Below, in pieces: positions 63,189-64,000 of a stretch of 64,000 bases of DNA. The position numbers and the translations under genes were made by a program. Source of the DNA: Deltaproteobacteria bacterium HGW-Deltaproteobacteria-19 (GTDB taxonomy: Bacteria > Desulfobacterota > Syntrophia > Syntrophales > PHBD01); assembly GCA_002841865.1 (NCBI GenBank), contig PHBD01000011.1, positions 157,773 through 221,772 of the forward strand, written 5' to 3'. Each line of letters opens with the position of its first letter. Within the stretch, counting starts at the first letter, position 1. The notes beneath the pieces were generated by a model. The model saw nothing but the letters and a program-made list of their open reading frames with translations. It did no database searches and had not been told where the DNA came from.

Positions 63189-64000
63189 TTACTTGGTTTC
63201 CTGCATCTGGGCGATCAGGTCCTCGAGGGAAGAGCTCTCTTCGATGGTGAGATGGTAGTCGTCCGACTCCCCTTCCTCCCCTTGTGCAGCCTCATCCGGC
63301 CGTGTGACGGGAAAGAGCGTTTGCTGTTCATTCTCGTCGGTTACCGGCGCTGCGGGCGTTTGCCGGCGGACTGTTCCCGGACGGAGGAGCGGCGGCGTGT
63401 AGTCGGGAGATTCCGGCGGCAGTGCGGAGGGACGGAAGACCGCCGAGGGGGGCACGAACTGGTTCCGGTAGTTCAGATAGTCCGTCAGGTAGGCTTCACT
63501 GGTGAACATCCCTTCACCCTTGGCGGTCTGCATGGCGCTCTCGATCTGGGAGATCTTGTTGTCCCGGATGAGAGAACGGATGGCCTGGTTGCTCCGCATG
63601 ATCGTCAGCAGCGGGACCTGGAAGCCGGTGCTGTCCAGGAACTGCAGGTGCTGGACGACGATCAGGAGCAGGCTCGTCGAGAGCTGGTTGCGGACCTCCG
63701 TCTGGGCCTCGATGGGGAAGGCGTTGCAGATGCGGTAGATGGCCTCCTCGGGGGTGGCGGAGTGCAGCGAGGCGATGACCAGGTGTCCCGACTCGGCGGC
63801 GTCTAGGGTCAGGCGCATGACCTGGCGTTCCCGGATCTCGCCGACGACGATGATGTCCGGATCCTCCCGCAGGACGTCCAGGAGCCCCTGCTCGAAGGAG
63901 ACCATGTGGGTCCCCAGTTCCCGCTGCTCCACGAAGGAACGCTTGGAGGTGAAGCGGTACTCGATGGGATCCTCCAGAGTGATGATGTGGACGGGGCGGG
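63189..64000 (-). CDS. PilT/PilU-type twitching motility ATPase, 5' part outside window
   Basis: C-terminal part (about 270 codons) of a type IV pilus retraction ATPase; the frame is open to base 64000. The Asp box begins at the window edge (HIITLEDPIEY), then ELGTHMVSFEQGLLDVLRED, the Walker B DIIVVGEIR and the His box LVIASLHSA. After the ATPase core it continues with a Pro-rich, then acidic tail of about 100 residues (for example SLEDLIAQMQETK), longer than in PilT. PilU or a PilT paralogue is possible. The ABC-F gene follows after 13 bases. Confidence 0.9.
   Translation of the reverse strand, partial: RPVHIITLEDPIEYRFTSKRSFVEQRELGTHMVSFEQGLLDVLREDPDIIVVGEIRERQVMRLTLDAAESGHLVIASLHSATPEEAIYRICNAFPIEAQTEVRNQLSTSLLLIVVQHLQFLDSTGFQVPLLTIMRSNQAIRSLIRDNKISQIESAMQTAKGEGMFTSEAYLTDYLNYRNQFVPPSAVFRPSALPPESPDYTPPLLRPGTVRRQTPAAPVTDENEQQTLFPVTRPDEAAQGEEGESDDYHLTIEESSSLEDLIAQMQETK

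Overview
This is a 64-kb, GC-rich, gene-dense chromosomal window with no rRNA, tRNA, CRISPR array, transposase or integrase that I can recognise. The gene content suggests an anaerobic or microaerobic Gram-negative bacterium of the Desulfobacterota/Deltaproteobacteria type, possibly Syntrophales-like. Supporting signs are two rubrerythrin-type proteins, an indolepyruvate:ferredoxin oxidoreductase with an F420-hydrogenase-beta-like partner, a PlsB acyltransferase, an acyl-CoA synthetase and crotonase set, type IV pilus retraction ATPase, lipoproteins and two-component systems with periplasmic sensors. This placement is inference from gene content and not a phylogenetic result.

Layout. 1-7 kb: housekeeping genes (ptsI 3' part, plsB, eno, a TtcA-type tRNA thiolase, smpB). 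7.2-9.5 kb: ssrA (tmRNA, tag ANNYDYALAA), followed by an AT-richer patch with an inverted repeat, a SLOG-like protein, a decayed stretch and a Tat-exported molybdopterin oxidoreductase. 9.5-13.2 kb: iorB, iorA and a frameshifted FrhB-like gene, all on the minus strand. 13.3-17.3 kb: a two-component system divergent from an exported protein and a Gly-rich lipoprotein. 17.4-19.5 kb: an ECF-like sigma factor with a Cys-rich tail and a QueG-like Fe-S enzyme. 19.9-23.7 kb: a tight operon of a TetR regulator, a two-domain glycosyltransferase/permuted-papain-like fusion and a DedA protein. 23.9-28.4 kb: MerR regulator, nitronate monooxygenase-like enzyme, acyl-CoA synthetase and thioesterase. 28.4-29.3 kb: lexA with a textbook operator, plus a small membrane protein. 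29.8-36 kb: rubrerythrin, UbiA-like prenyltransferase, crotonase, Na/Pi cotransporter-PhoU, cell-wall amidase, a GNAT remnant and an Ntn hydrolase. 36.1-39.5 kb: a CpxAR-like two-component system divergent from an EF-hand protein, with two CpxR-type boxes between them. 39.6-48.3 kb: recC-recB-recD. 48.4-57.3 kb: an AT-richer defence island on the same strand (AbiEi-like antitoxin, YgiT/MqsA-type zinc finger, HNH protein, an unknown protein, hsdS, hsdM, hsdR). 57.5-64 kb: SagB-type oxidoreductase, PspC, a lipoprotein, a rubrerythrin-like protein, a SPOR-TPR protein, an ABC-F ATPase and the C-terminal part of a PilT/PilU ATPase.

How parts may work together. RecBCD and the type I restriction system lie in one co-oriented block, so cleaved foreign DNA could be degraded by the neighbouring nuclease. 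SmpB and ssrA form the ribosome-rescue pair. The TetR/glycosyltransferase-fusion/DedA operon is the best candidate for an undescribed pathway: a glycolipid synthase joined to an LRAT/NlpC-P60-like lipid or peptide enzyme, next to a lipid-transport membrane protein. The second two-component system probably controls both itself and a calcium-binding EF-hand protein.

Starts were chosen by Shine-Dalgarno sequences and family lengths. Functional calls rest on motifs read by eye, with no database search.
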